From positions 434,001-498,000 of the forward strand of contig OY781889.1 in NCBI GenBank assembly GCA_963677185.1: a stretch of DNA of 64,000 nt, in the 5' to 3' direction. The translations under genes were made by a program, and so were the position numbers. The DNA is from G963677185 sp963677185. GTDB taxonomy: Bacteria; Bacillota; Syntrophomonadia; Syntrophomonadales; Syntrophomonadaceae. Of this stretch, positions 19,276-27,653 are shown one piece after another; within the stretch, counting starts at the first letter, position 1, and each line of letters begins with the position of its first letter. The notes beneath the pieces are model-generated. The model was not told the origin of the DNA and did no database searches. It saw only the letters and a program-made list of their open reading frames with translations.

Positions 19276-20547
19276 TCAGGCCGAGATATCCGCGACTTGA
19301 ACCGGGGGTGCAGCTTGCTGGAGGCTTTCTTCCAAATCCAGGATCTGCAAAGGCAGCAGCTCGCACCGCAGGTCGCCGGGAGCTGCATCAATACGAGCTG
19401 TCAAACGGGCAATGACCTTATCGGCTTGTTCATAATTCAAACCCGGCAGCAGAACCAGGAATTGCGATTCTCTCCATTCTGTTACCAAATCACCTTTGCG
19501 AAGCCCTTTGATTATGGATGCCGCAATCTGTTCACTGCGATTGGCTCCTGCGCTGGCCCGGGAGTCATCCTCCCCGTTGCCGTCGATGCAGATCATCCCC
19601 AGGAACGACGACTGCCCGTTTCTGGAATAACGGCGCATTTCGAGTTCATAGAGCCTGGAAAAAGATGATGGTTCACATATAAAAGCGCCTTCCGCTTTAT
19701 CTTCATCTTCTATGCTCCGGATTATGGAAGCCAGGTCGCGCCGAGCGGCAGTCCGTTCGCCGAGCATTTTTTTACTCAAGGCTTTCAGTTCGGGAGAGGG
19801 GGATACACCCATCTCTCTTTCAAAGGTTGATACGACATTATCGTAATGGGCACGGGCGCTGCGCTGTTTGTTCAATAGCAGCAAAGCTTCTATGTAGCGC
19901 TGGTGCCACAATTCCTCGTAAAATTCAACTGCAAAAGCCCGTTCGCATATGCCGACCAGTTCTTCATAACACCGGGCGTCCATCAGAATTTCGGTAAGAT
20001 CCGTAATTGCGTCTATGTATATCCGGTGATAATAGTTCCGGGCGCTGACCAGCCACTCACACATGGGAGAATCATTCATATAACGCCCCTTATACAAATC
20101 CGCCGCTATCAGCAAATGTTCCAGGGCGGATTCCATATCACCATTTTCCTGGGCCAGCTTGCCCCTGGCTGCACTTTCCTCAAATACTTCCACATCCATC
20201 CAGTAATTAGCCTCGGTATTCCATTTATAGCTGCTGTTGCAGAACAGCAGATACTGCTCTTCCGATGCTGGATGCTGGCCGAGAATCTTGCGCAGCCGGT
20301 ACATCTGGGTTTTTAATGCATTGTAAGGATCCGTGCATTCCTTTTCCGACCACAGATGACCGATGAGGGTTTCAACATATACAGGCTGATCGCGGAAGGT
20401 CAGAACATGCTTGAGCAGCTCCCAAAGGCGGTAGGAGCGATTGGAGCTGTGAGTCAGCGACTGGCCGTTTCTTTTGACATCAAAAGATCCCAGTGTGAAT
20501 ACATGCAGTTTTTCTGTATTGATACATTCCACAGCAGCCACGTTCAA
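19276..20547 (-). CDS. BTAD-family transcriptional regulator with a degenerate GGDEF domain
   Basis: 423 residues. An N-terminal winged helix (about 14-105, RSYRLWELLKHVL...NALKTQMYRLRKIL) is followed by a bacterial transcriptional activator domain of helical repeats (about 118-265, including EFYEELWHQRYIEALLLL and YDNVVSTFEREMGVSPSPEL). The last ~120 residues follow a GGDEF fold outline (FLGMICIDGNG, IIKGLRKGDLVTEWRESQFLVLLPG), but the active-site loop is WRESQF, so it should not make cyclic di-GMP. TTG start with GGGAGAAGATG upstream. It lies 183 bp from a MalT-type regulator on the same strand. Confidence 0.8.
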   Translation of the reverse strand: MNVAAVECINTEKLHVFTLGSFDVKRNGQSLTHSSNRSYRLWELLKHVLTFRDQPVYVETLIGHLWSEKECTDPYNALKTQMYRLRKILGQHPASEEQYLLFCNSSYKWNTEANYWMDVEVFEESAARGKLAQENGDMESALEHLLIAADLYKGRYMNDSPMCEWLVSARNYYHRIYIDAITDLTEILMDARCYEELVGICERAFAVEFYEELWHQRYIEALLLLNKQRSARAHYDNVVSTFEREMGVSPSPELKALSKKMLGERTAARRDLASIIRSIEDEDKAEGAFICEPSSFSRLYELEMRRYSRNGQSSFLGMICIDGNGEDDSRASAGANRSEQIAASIIKGLRKGDLVTEWRESQFLVLLPGLNYEQADKVIARLTARIDAAPGDLRCELLPLQILDLEESLQQAAPPVQVADISA

Positions 20548-20626
20548 TTACATCTTCTCCCATTCATGTCAATGGATAAACCTGCCAGGTTATCACAGAC
20601 TATATTACTTGAATAGAACAAAAATG

Positions 20627-20649
20627 AAACCATACTTTAGTATAGGTTT
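20627..20649 (-). terminator. Weak hairpin after the MalT-like gene
   Basis: AAACC-ATAC pairs with GTAT-A-GGTTT and has CATTTTTG on the minus-strand exit. It lies about 80 bp after the stop. Confidence 0.4.
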
Positions 20650-20730
20650 TATGATTTTTCTGGGTAGAACGACAATAATTACCTTAGCCCTATATCGTTT
20701 TATGGTTATGAATAGCTGCGTAAGGTGGAA

Positions 20731-23388
20731 TTAGTTCAGCAACCCCAATTCTCTGGCGCGCTGTACTGCCTGGATGCGATTGCTTACCATAAGCTTGCCG
20801 AAAATGTTCTTGGTGTGAAACTTGACCGTAGCCAGAGCCAGGCCAAGATGCCCGGCGATGTGGGCGTTACTGTGCCCCGCAGCCAGCAGTCTGATTACTT
20901 CCAGCTCGCGCACCGTAAGCTCTTCGTAGGCTCCGGCTGCAGCCGGCTGTTGCATGCGGTATGACGCTGGTTGAGGTTGAGGATAAACCGCCGCCATCTC
21001 TGCACATAACTCTTTCAGCTTCCTGATATACTGATATGAGATCGGACTTCCTTGTTCTGAACGATCCTGCGGCAGCCAGCGGCTATACTGTCTCAGCAAT
21101 GCAGACATAGGTGCTCCTTCATCTGCAAAACGGCGGTAATATTCATGGGCACTTCCCAGTACAAGGGCTGAATGCAAAGTACTCATCGCCTGCCGGTTGT
21201 CTCCATTGCCCTGGTATGCCAGAGTCTTTAGAATAAGTATTTCCATTATGCTGGAAATCCGGTTTTCGGTTTCGGCCATTTTTTGAAGGGCATTCAGCAG
21301 CATCAGGGATGATTCCCAGTCGGCCCGGGCAATCAATACCCTGACCAGGGTCAGGTGTTCGTATTCACTTGGCACTGAAACATGATCAAATATGGAAACC
21401 CGGCCGCTTTTCATCCACCATTCCACAGTCTCTAAATCTCCTGTTTCCAATGCCAGCCGGGTCCGGCAGGCATTAAGCAAAGCCATCCATTGAGGATGGC
21501 GCAAGTCCCTGGTTTTCTCCGGCCACTGTTCCAGAAAACTTCGAGCTGCGTTCCAATCCCCGCGCCCCCTGTAAACTTTTGATAAAGTGATAATGCCTGG
21601 AATCAAAGCCACCATGTAACCATGCGGTTCGGCTTCAGAAATGCCGTCCCGGGCAGCACAAAGAGCCCCTTCGAAATCGCCAAGCTCATAACAGACCTCA
21701 GCTTTAATAATGGCCAGCACCCCGGTTCCGATGCACAGTTCCCTGATGCTGGCATATGTTTGAGCTTGAAAAACCTTTGCGCAGAGTTCCAGGCGTCCTT
21801 TAAACGCCAGCATGTTGTTCAATAGACTGGCCTCATGTAAATGGAAATCCGGTATCTCTTTATGGAACAAAGACTTCCCGGGTATCAACCGCCGGGCTTC
21901 CATGGTATGCTCCCGCATTGAATCAAGGTCCAGGTTGCTTACAGCCATGAATAACCTGGTCAGGGACATTTCCCCCCGCAGCAGATCCTTCCGGCCGTTA
22001 TTCCAGTCGGAACTGTCTTCCTGCTCAATCGCCTTTTCTGCCAGCGCCAGCCACTTTTGCCCCTGGTCTATATCCATATTCAGAAAATATTTCCATGCCA
22101 TAGCCATACACAATACTGTGCTGCCATAAACCATGGCTTCCGGGAGGCTTGTGATCCAGCTATTCAGCAAATTCATATCCTGGCTATTCAACATAAATGG
22201 AGCCTGGTCTTTAATCTGCGGCAAAGCTGCGGAGTAATCCCCGGCTTCCAGAAAATGGCGAATCGCTTCCCTGACCAGCCCGTTCTTTTGATACCAGGCG
22301 GCACTGCGGATGAGCAGCTCGTTCTTGTCAACTGACGGATTCATCTCCAGGCTCTTCCGGAGATATTCAGCCATCAGAGGGTGATAGCGATACGAACGCC
22401 TCACTTTGTCCATCGGCTGAAGAAATGCGTTGGCTTCGGCAAGACTTTGCAAGATGCTTTGACTGTCTTTCCTTTCCATGATAGCATCGCACAGCGGCCC
22501 ATTCAGACTGATTAAAAGTGAGGTGCTTTCTAGAAATTCCCGAATATCTTCCGGCCAGCACTCAATAACCTCCTCGGAGAAATAACTATCGAGGTACTGA
22601 TTCTGTGAAGTGATTCCCTCCAGCCAGCTTTCCACTTGCCCGGAATCATTCCAGCATAAATAAGCCATCTGCAAACCCACCGCCCAGCCTTCCGTGCGCT
22701 TTTCCAGCTCAGCGACTACAGCCGGCGACAAAACAATGCCGCGTTGGCGGTAATAATCACCGATTTCATCAGCTTCAAAAGCCAAATGCCGAAAGCCCAG
22801 CTCGGTTACCTGATCCCTGGCTCTCATTCTAGCCAGCGGCAATGACGGTTCATTACGGGAAATTATAATTATATGTACATTAACCGGAATATGCTCCAGA
22901 AAAAAGGACAGTCCTTCACGAACTGTCCTATCGTTAATAAGGTGGCAATCATCCAGAACCATTACCACATTTTCGGAGCAATTGGCCAGCTCTTCAACCA
23001 GAATTGACAGTGCGGCTTCCAGAGCTGCCGGTTGGTCGGATTGCAGAATCAGTCTGGACCGTTCCAGGCTCCCCGGCACAATCCCTTCCAGGGCAGCTAT
23101 AAAATGTGCAAAAAAACGGCGGAATTCATTGTCGCTCTGATCAATTGACAGCCAGGCATATGCGCTGCCGCGTTCGGCCAGCCAATCCGCTACCGCTATG
23201 GTCTTGCCATATCCGGCTGGAGCTTGAACCAGCAGCAATTTCTTGCCTATTCCGTCTTCCAGCATCGAACGCAAGCGCTGCCTGGCTACCAAATGCTCGG
23301 GCAGCTCCGGCAATGCCAGTTTGGTCTTAATAATAAGACTTTCGTATACATTTGCGCCTTGTACCAGGGAAAACGACCGTTTATTCAT
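20731..23388 (-). CDS. MalT/LuxR-family ATP-dependent transcriptional regulator
   Basis: About 885 residues. The N-terminal STAND ATPase shows Walker A QAPAGYGKTIAVADWL and Walker B VVMVLDDCHLI, after the family lead-in TKLALPELPEHLVARQRL. The middle ~500 residues are TPR-like helical repeats. The C-terminus is a LuxR-type helix-turn-helix: LTVRELEVIRLLAAGHSNAHIA...ATVKFHTKNIFGKL. It should bind an inducer, oligomerise and activate transcription. The frame opens at 23463 without a ribosome binding site; the ATG of MNKRSFSLVQG at 23388 has a weak AAAGG and is preferred, with limited certainty. Target genes are unknown. Confidence 0.88.
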   Translation of the reverse strand: MNKRSFSLVQGANVYESLIIKTKLALPELPEHLVARQRLRSMLEDGIGKKLLLVQAPAGYGKTIAVADWLAERGSAYAWLSIDQSDNEFRRFFAHFIAALEGIVPGSLERSRLILQSDQPAALEAALSILVEELANCSENVVMVLDDCHLINDRTVREGLSFFLEHIPVNVHIIIISRNEPSLPLARMRARDQVTELGFRHLAFEADEIGDYYRQRGIVLSPAVVAELEKRTEGWAVGLQMAYLCWNDSGQVESWLEGITSQNQYLDSYFSEEVIECWPEDIREFLESTSLLISLNGPLCDAIMERKDSQSILQSLAEANAFLQPMDKVRRSYRYHPLMAEYLRKSLEMNPSVDKNELLIRSAAWYQKNGLVREAIRHFLEAGDYSAALPQIKDQAPFMLNSQDMNLLNSWITSLPEAMVYGSTVLCMAMAWKYFLNMDIDQGQKWLALAEKAIEQEDSSDWNNGRKDLLRGEMSLTRLFMAVSNLDLDSMREHTMEARRLIPGKSLFHKEIPDFHLHEASLLNNMLAFKGRLELCAKVFQAQTYASIRELCIGTGVLAIIKAEVCYELGDFEGALCAARDGISEAEPHGYMVALIPGIITLSKVYRGRGDWNAARSFLEQWPEKTRDLRHPQWMALLNACRTRLALETGDLETVEWWMKSGRVSIFDHVSVPSEYEHLTLVRVLIARADWESSLMLLNALQKMAETENRISSIMEILILKTLAYQGNGDNRQAMSTLHSALVLGSAHEYYRRFADEGAPMSALLRQYSRWLPQDRSEQGSPISYQYIRKLKELCAEMAAVYPQPQPASYRMQQPAAAGAYEELTVRELEVIRLLAAGHSNAHIAGHLGLALATVKFHTKNIFGKLMVSNRIQAVQRARELGLLN

Positions 23389-23626
23389 CAATGTACAGCC
23401 TTTCTCACAGGATGCCGACACAGCCAGTTGCGGCATAAGATGGAGTGTTCTCCTGCTCAACATATATACTTATAATAACCGTTAATTCCCGCAGATGACA
23501 ATGCCGAACCGTTTATCTTTTTTACGACAAAATGATTTGAAATATGAGTCATTTCGGTGCAAAATAATGGAGACAGGATTAGATTGAAAGGGTTCCAAAT
23601 ATTGAAGCCCAAAAGGAGGAACTGCT

Positions 23627-23980
23627 GTGTTAAGAATACTCTGCTGCGGAAGCCGCAAATGGAACAATCCCCAGATGATCTATGAAGTGCTGGCCGAATT
23701 GCCTTCCGATTCCACTATAATCCACGGCAATGAGAGCGGAGTCGACGCTTATGTCAAGGAGGCCGCTATCCGGCTGGGCCTGAACCGGGTTGAATTCGCC
23801 ACAACTGACGACGATAAAAAAGGCGCCGATCCTGATATTCCTACCCGGGCCATTCAAATGTTGGACAAGAATCCCGACCTCGTCATTGCTTTTCACCGCA
23901 ATCTCGACCAATCAAAAGGCACGGTTAAAATATTGAAGGAGGCCAAGAGCAGACACATCCCCATCCAACTGGTATCCTGA
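23627..23980 (+). CDS. DUF2493/YspA-like SLOG-fold protein
   Basis: 117 residues with the family pattern CCGSRKWNNPQMI near the N-terminus, STIIHGNESGVDAYVKEAA (nucleotide-binding-like glycine loop) and VIAFHRNLDQSKGT. This SLOG/Rossmann group is thought to bind nucleotide-like ligands, and its function is not established. GTG start preceded by AAAAGGAGGAACTGCT. It stands alone between the MalT-type gene and the kinase gene. Confidence 0.8.
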   Translation: MLRILCCGSRKWNNPQMIYEVLAELPSDSTIIHGNESGVDAYVKEAAIRLGLNRVEFATTDDDKKGADPDIPTRAIQMLDKNPDLVIAFHRNLDQSKGTVKILKEAKSRHIPIQLVS

Positions 23981-24130
23981 TCCCTGAAGCAGCAAAAGAT
24001 GCGCTGATCCCGCGACCATTTCCCAGGCCAGGCCGAGTTTAGATTGTGATTATCGGCCTGGTGAGCTAGAATATTGACAGGATAAGCCGCTCCGACAAGC
24101 GGGGTAATCAGTATAGAGAGGACGGTTTTT

Positions 24131-25906
24131 ATGAACATCAGCCAACTGTGCATGGGTTGCATGTCAGACCGCGGCACTTCAGACGTGTGTCCTAAATGCG
24201 GATGGCAAGAGGGGACTCAGCCGGATGTTCCTCAGCACCTGCCGCCACGGACAGTACTAAACGATAGATACATACTGGGTAAAGTGCTTGGCCAGGGCGG
24301 TTTTGGCGTAACCTACATCGCCTGGGACAAGACGCTGAATACCCGTCTGGCGATCAAGGAATTTCTGCCGCAAACCATGGCCACTCGCTATGCAGGTGAA
24401 ACCAAGGTCAACGCCTACAGTTCCGAAGGCGCCCAGGAACAATTCCGGTACGGCCTGGATCGCTTTTTAGAAGAAGCCCGCACCCTGGCTCGTTTCTCCG
24501 ACAATCCTAATATTGTGGCCGTTCGCGATTACTTCGAAGCCAACGGCACTGGTTACCTGGTCATGGCTTATCTCGATGGAATTACCTTCAAGCAGCACCT
24601 GGCCATGAATGGCAACCGAATTCCTTATGAGGATGCTTTTAGAATCCTTTTACCGGTCATGGAAGCCCTGGATAATGTGCACCAGGTCGGCCTCCTGCAT
24701 CGAGATATAAGTCCGGACAATATTTATATAACCCGCAACAACCAGGTCAAAATCCTGGATTTCGGCGCCGCTCGCTATGCGCTGGGCGACCGCAGCAAGA
24801 GCCTGTCAATAATTCTCAAAGCCGGTTATGCTCCTGAAGAACAATACCGCAGCAAGGGCGTACAGGGCGCCTGGACCGATGTATATGCCACCGCTGCTAC
24901 CCTGTACCGGGCAATCACCGGAATCGTCCCTCCCGAAGCTCTGGACCGGGGAGTGGAAGATTCAATAGTCCTGCCTTCCCGCATGGGTGTCAACATACCT
25001 CCCGCGGCTGAAACCGCTTTAATGAAAGCCCTGGCCGTATATGCCCAGCACCGATTCCAGACCATGCGCGAATTTAAAGATGTGCTGGTCTCCATCACCC
25101 CGATTACAATGGCACCAGGTATGGTAACCGGTCCATCCTCGTACGGTGTTGGTTTGGAAAAAACCCAGGCCCTGGGTCACGGTAACCAGCCCGCTACAGG
25201 ACCCATGCTGGAAAAAACAGCTCCAGCGCAGGCTTATGCAGCCTTTGCCGGAGCTGCCGCACCCATGTATCAACCGGGAACTGGCAGCGGCGGATTCCCG
25301 CCCAACCAGGGAGATGTTACTGCCGCCGGCCCTTCTTATGCCTCGGGGTATGGTCAGGCACCTTATCCTCCGCAGTATGGAACAAGCGCCCCCAAGAAGA
25401 AAAAGTGGCCCTGGATTGTAGCAGGAGTCCTGCTTCTCTTTCTGGCCGGGGTGATAGCAATTGTCAGTATGTTTGTAAGCATCACCAATACCGAAGAAGC
25501 TGTCCGGCTGAATCACAATCTTCCGGAGATTGGAGTTGCCCCTGATATTAAAACGAATACCACTAAAGGAAACGTTAAAATTGAAAGCATAACTATGTGC
25601 CAGAGCATAGATGAAACCACTGTGAAAATGGTGGGGCCGACCACGAGTTTTGCCAGCAGCGCCGGCAAAATGTATGCCTACATTACTATGAGCGCTCCGC
25701 CTTCAGGCGATGTGATCGGAAACTGGTATTATAAAGACCCGGTGGAGGGATACAAGCTGTACAACACCTATACGGTTCAAGGAGACGGAACCAGCGATGT
25801 GTTCTACTTCTGGGTGTCCAATTCCGCATTCCCGAAAGGCAGCTGGGAATTCGAAATCGTTCTGAATGACGGCACTTATTCTACGACTGCCTTCACCGTA
25901 ATATAA
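24131..25906 (+). CDS. Membrane Ser/Thr protein kinase with an N-terminal zinc ribbon
   Basis: 591 residues. CMGC...CPKCG in the first 25 residues forms a zinc ribbon. A Hanks-type kinase domain follows (about 40-320): GQGGFGVTYIA, AIKEF lysine, LLHRDISPDNI and LDFGAARYAL, with an intact catalytic Asp. A Pro/Gly/Ala-rich linker (~325-420), a transmembrane helix (WIVAGVLLLFLAGVIAIV) and an extracellular domain of about 140 residues (DVIGNWYYKD...SWEFEIVLNDG) complete it. No PASTA repeats are present. GAGAGG precedes the ATG. Substrates are unknown; FHA-domain proteins occur at 60.2 and 63.6 kb. Confidence 0.87.
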   Translation: MNISQLCMGCMSDRGTSDVCPKCGWQEGTQPDVPQHLPPRTVLNDRYILGKVLGQGGFGVTYIAWDKTLNTRLAIKEFLPQTMATRYAGETKVNAYSSEGAQEQFRYGLDRFLEEARTLARFSDNPNIVAVRDYFEANGTGYLVMAYLDGITFKQHLAMNGNRIPYEDAFRILLPVMEALDNVHQVGLLHRDISPDNIYITRNNQVKILDFGAARYALGDRSKSLSIILKAGYAPEEQYRSKGVQGAWTDVYATAATLYRAITGIVPPEALDRGVEDSIVLPSRMGVNIPPAAETALMKALAVYAQHRFQTMREFKDVLVSITPITMAPGMVTGPSSYGVGLEKTQALGHGNQPATGPMLEKTAPAQAYAAFAGAAAPMYQPGTGSGGFPPNQGDVTAAGPSYASGYGQAPYPPQYGTSAPKKKKWPWIVAGVLLLFLAGVIAIVSMFVSITNTEEAVRLNHNLPEIGVAPDIKTNTTKGNVKIESITMCQSIDETTVKMVGPTTSFASSAGKMYAYITMSAPPSGDVIGNWYYKDPVEGYKLYNTYTVQGDGTSDVFYFWVSNSAFPKGSWEFEIVLNDGTYSTTAFTVI

Positions 25907-25933
25907 ACACAAAACTGGATATTTTATAGAAAT

Positions 25934-25955
25934 GGCCGGGATTATTATCCCGGCC
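25934..25955 (+). terminator. Hairpin after the kinase gene, left member of a duplicated pair
   Basis: GGCCGGG-ATTATTAT-CCCGGCC, 27 bp after the stop. A near copy lies at 26163-26185 on the far side of the 189-bp repeat. Confidence 0.6.
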
Positions 25956-25956
25956 C

Positions 25957-26145
25957 AGACCGATGATAAAAGCGAATCTCATCGTCATATCACAAAGACC
26001 GCTCAATCAACGTACGTCGAGTACGCCTCAATCGCGGCCTTTGCTCATAACGCGACGAAGGTGCAGTTCTGCACCGAATGCCGCAGGATCGAATCTGACA
26101 CGAAGTGTCTGATGAGCCGCGGCGAACGCGTTTTCTCATCGGTCT
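25957..26145 (+). repeat. Nested-hairpin repeat, 189-bp long form, copy B1
   Basis: Ends are AGACCGATGATAAAAGCG and CGTTTTCTCATCGGTCT. Inside are AAAGACCGC/GCGGCCTTT, a CGTAC...GTACG hairpin, GGTGCAG/CTGCACC and GACAC/GTGTC hairpins. It differs from copy B2 (41807-41995) at three positions by eye. A shared tail of about 17 bp (GACTTTGT...) follows both copies. Confidence 0.88.
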
Positions 26146-26162
26146 GACTTTGTAAACACATT

Positions 26163-26185
26163 GGGCTGGTATTATTATCCCGGCC
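26163..26185 (+). repeat. Second copy of the terminator-like hairpin flanking B1
   Basis: GGGCTGG-TATTATTAT-CCCGGCC, sharing a 15-bp identical core with 25934-25955. Confidence 0.6.
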
Positions 26186-26208
26186 ATTTCTTGCGTTTGC
26201 TGGTTCAG

Positions 26209-26333
26209 AAGACCGGCGAGAATGGATGCATATCGAGGAATTAGGAAAGCCCGGGCAGGCGTCGTACTTGATCGTACGTCGACTGTTCGGGCTTTTCGTA
26301 ATGACAAAGATAGGCGCCATTCTCGCCGGTCTT
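26209..26333 (-). repeat. Nested-hairpin repeat, short form, copy 3 (inverted)
   Basis: 125 bp with 17-bp perfect ends beginning AAGACCGGCGAGAATGG. In opposite orientation to copy 1 it keeps the unpaired segments (GGATGCATATCGAGGAAT, AATGACAAAGATAGGCGC), while both strands of the outer and middle stems have changed together. Confidence 0.85.
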
Positions 26334-26694
26334 ACATGGTTTTGGTTTTGCGGGGTCTAGTCTGTAAAAACGAATTCATGGTGCAGATGGATATCGCCCC
26401 GATAACAACATCTCCGGCCCATACCGGTATAGAAGTAATCTTGAGAGAAACCCCGTAAACTGAGCGCGGAACCACGGTTCTCACGGTCTTTTTCTCCCGC
26501 ATAGCCTGCGCCGCTCCCCCCTGGGAGCTCACTGTATTGCCCACAGTAAAATACGGAAGATCAAAAGGAATCGTATTTTCAACCCACACGAATTTGTCGT
26601 TTTTAATAAAGCAAATGATAGCCCCGCCGGGAATAGCCGAAGCCAGTTCCGGTGCCAATTCCATGAAGGATTCAACCTTTGGTTCGGTCATCAT
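26332..26694 (-). CDS. Stand-alone sensory domain resembling a chemoreceptor N-terminus
   Basis: About 120 residues: GGAIICFIKNDKFVWVE, KKTVRTVVPRSVYGVSLKITSIPVW and DVVIGAISI follow the pattern of the small ligand-binding N-terminal domain seen on some Firmicutes methyl-accepting chemotaxis proteins. No signalling domain follows. The TAA stop is made from the first bases of a nested-hairpin repeat, so the gene may have been cut off there. AAAGGAG with an ATG at 26692-26694 gives the start. Family assignment is tentative. Confidence 0.6.
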   Translation of the reverse strand: MMTEPKVESFMELAPELASAIPGGAIICFIKNDKFVWVENTIPFDLPYFTVGNTVSSQGGAAQAMREKKTVRTVVPRSVYGVSLKITSIPVWAGDVVIGAISICTMNSFLQTRPRKTKTM

Positions 26695-26999
26695 AATAAC
26701 GACTCCTTTCACTGTCTCGTTGTCCGCAACCGGCTGCCAGCCGCTGCTGCGCTGGCATCAAGCGAATCAAGGAGAAGTACAATGATAAAATAATACAAAC
26801 ACCGTGAAATCATGCGACAAATTACCATTGTTCTCGCCAATGTTCACCTTTTTATCTGGTTTTCTCGGCCTAATTACCTAATTCACATAGTCCTTTTTTT
26901 AGTATAGTCGACATTGAAAAATTACTCAATAGCTGAAGCCTGCACAAACATAAATAAAAAATTCCTCAGGTTGCAAGCCTGAGGAATTAAAAGCTGATT
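26695..26999. other. Intergenic region upstream of the sensory-domain gene
   Basis: 305 bp. Apart from the ribosome binding site of the leftward gene and the MORN-gene terminator at 26955-26988, nothing recognisable is seen. Confidence 0.5.
26955..26988 (-). terminator. Rho-independent terminator after the MORN gene
   Basis: ATTCCTCAGG...CCTGAGGAAT stem with TTTTTTATTT on the minus-strand exit, 12 bp after the stop. Confidence 0.85.
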
Positions 27000-27371
27000 T
27001 TATCTGATCGGTTTGCCTTTTTCCCATTTACCGGCGAAATCAACACTGCCGTCTTTGAGATATTTGGTTCCCTGTCCATTGAACACTCCTTCTGCAAATT
27101 CTCCTTCATACTGCAAGGCTCCATTGGGATAATACTTGACGCCTTTGCCGTGCCACATGCCATTTTTCAATTCGCCTTCATACCACAGAGTACCGTCGGA
27201 ATCAGCATAATAATACCGGCCCGTTCCGTTGGGCTTGCCATCTGCATAATCACCTTCGTATCCGCAGGTGCCATCCCAGAAATACCATTTACCCTTGCCG
27301 TGAGGCTTGTTTTCTTTCATCTCCCCCTCAAATTTGATAGAACCATCTTCATAGAAAAGCTTTTTAACCAT
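27000..27371 (-). CDS. MORN-repeat protein
   Basis: About 123 residues made almost wholly of MORN repeats: YEDGSIKFEGEMKENKPHGKG, YEGDYADGKPNGTGRYYY, YEGELKNGMWHGKG, YEGEFAEGVFNGQG and a final FAGKWEKGKP. There is no signal peptide or catalytic domain. MORN repeats form beta-hairpin arrays that bind lipids or proteins; the role here is unknown. GGAGGTGCTGTTT selects the ATG at 27371 rather than the longer frame. The gene has its own terminator. Confidence 0.85.
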   Translation of the reverse strand: MVKKLFYEDGSIKFEGEMKENKPHGKGKWYFWDGTCGYEGDYADGKPNGTGRYYYADSDGTLWYEGELKNGMWHGKGVKYYPNGALQYEGEFAEGVFNGQGTKYLKDGSVDFAGKWEKGKPIR

Positions 27372-27589
27372 AAACAGCACCTCCTCTCCTGTGTTGATTC
27401 CAGTATATCACAAAACAATTCATGATTCGAATAATTACGCTCAATTTTTTATACTTATGTCGCATTTTGTAAATTTTCATATATTATGTATTTGTAATTT
27501 CTGTTTTCAAACCTACCCGACGGACCAGGACCTGAAACCTGCGGACACACCTTTCGTTTCCCGATTTCGCTGCTCTTGCCCGCCCCGAT

Positions 27590-27622
27590 AAAAAGAGGAC
27601 CCTGACAGTTGGCAGGATCCTC
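27590..27622 (-). terminator. Terminator of the ilv-leu-cimA operon
   Basis: On the minus strand GAGGATCCTG pairs with CAGGGTCCTC (one wobble) and is followed by TTTTT, 31 bp after the cimA stop. Confidence 0.85.
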
Positions 27623-27653
27623 TCCAATATATTTCCATTTTGCTTAAAAGCCG

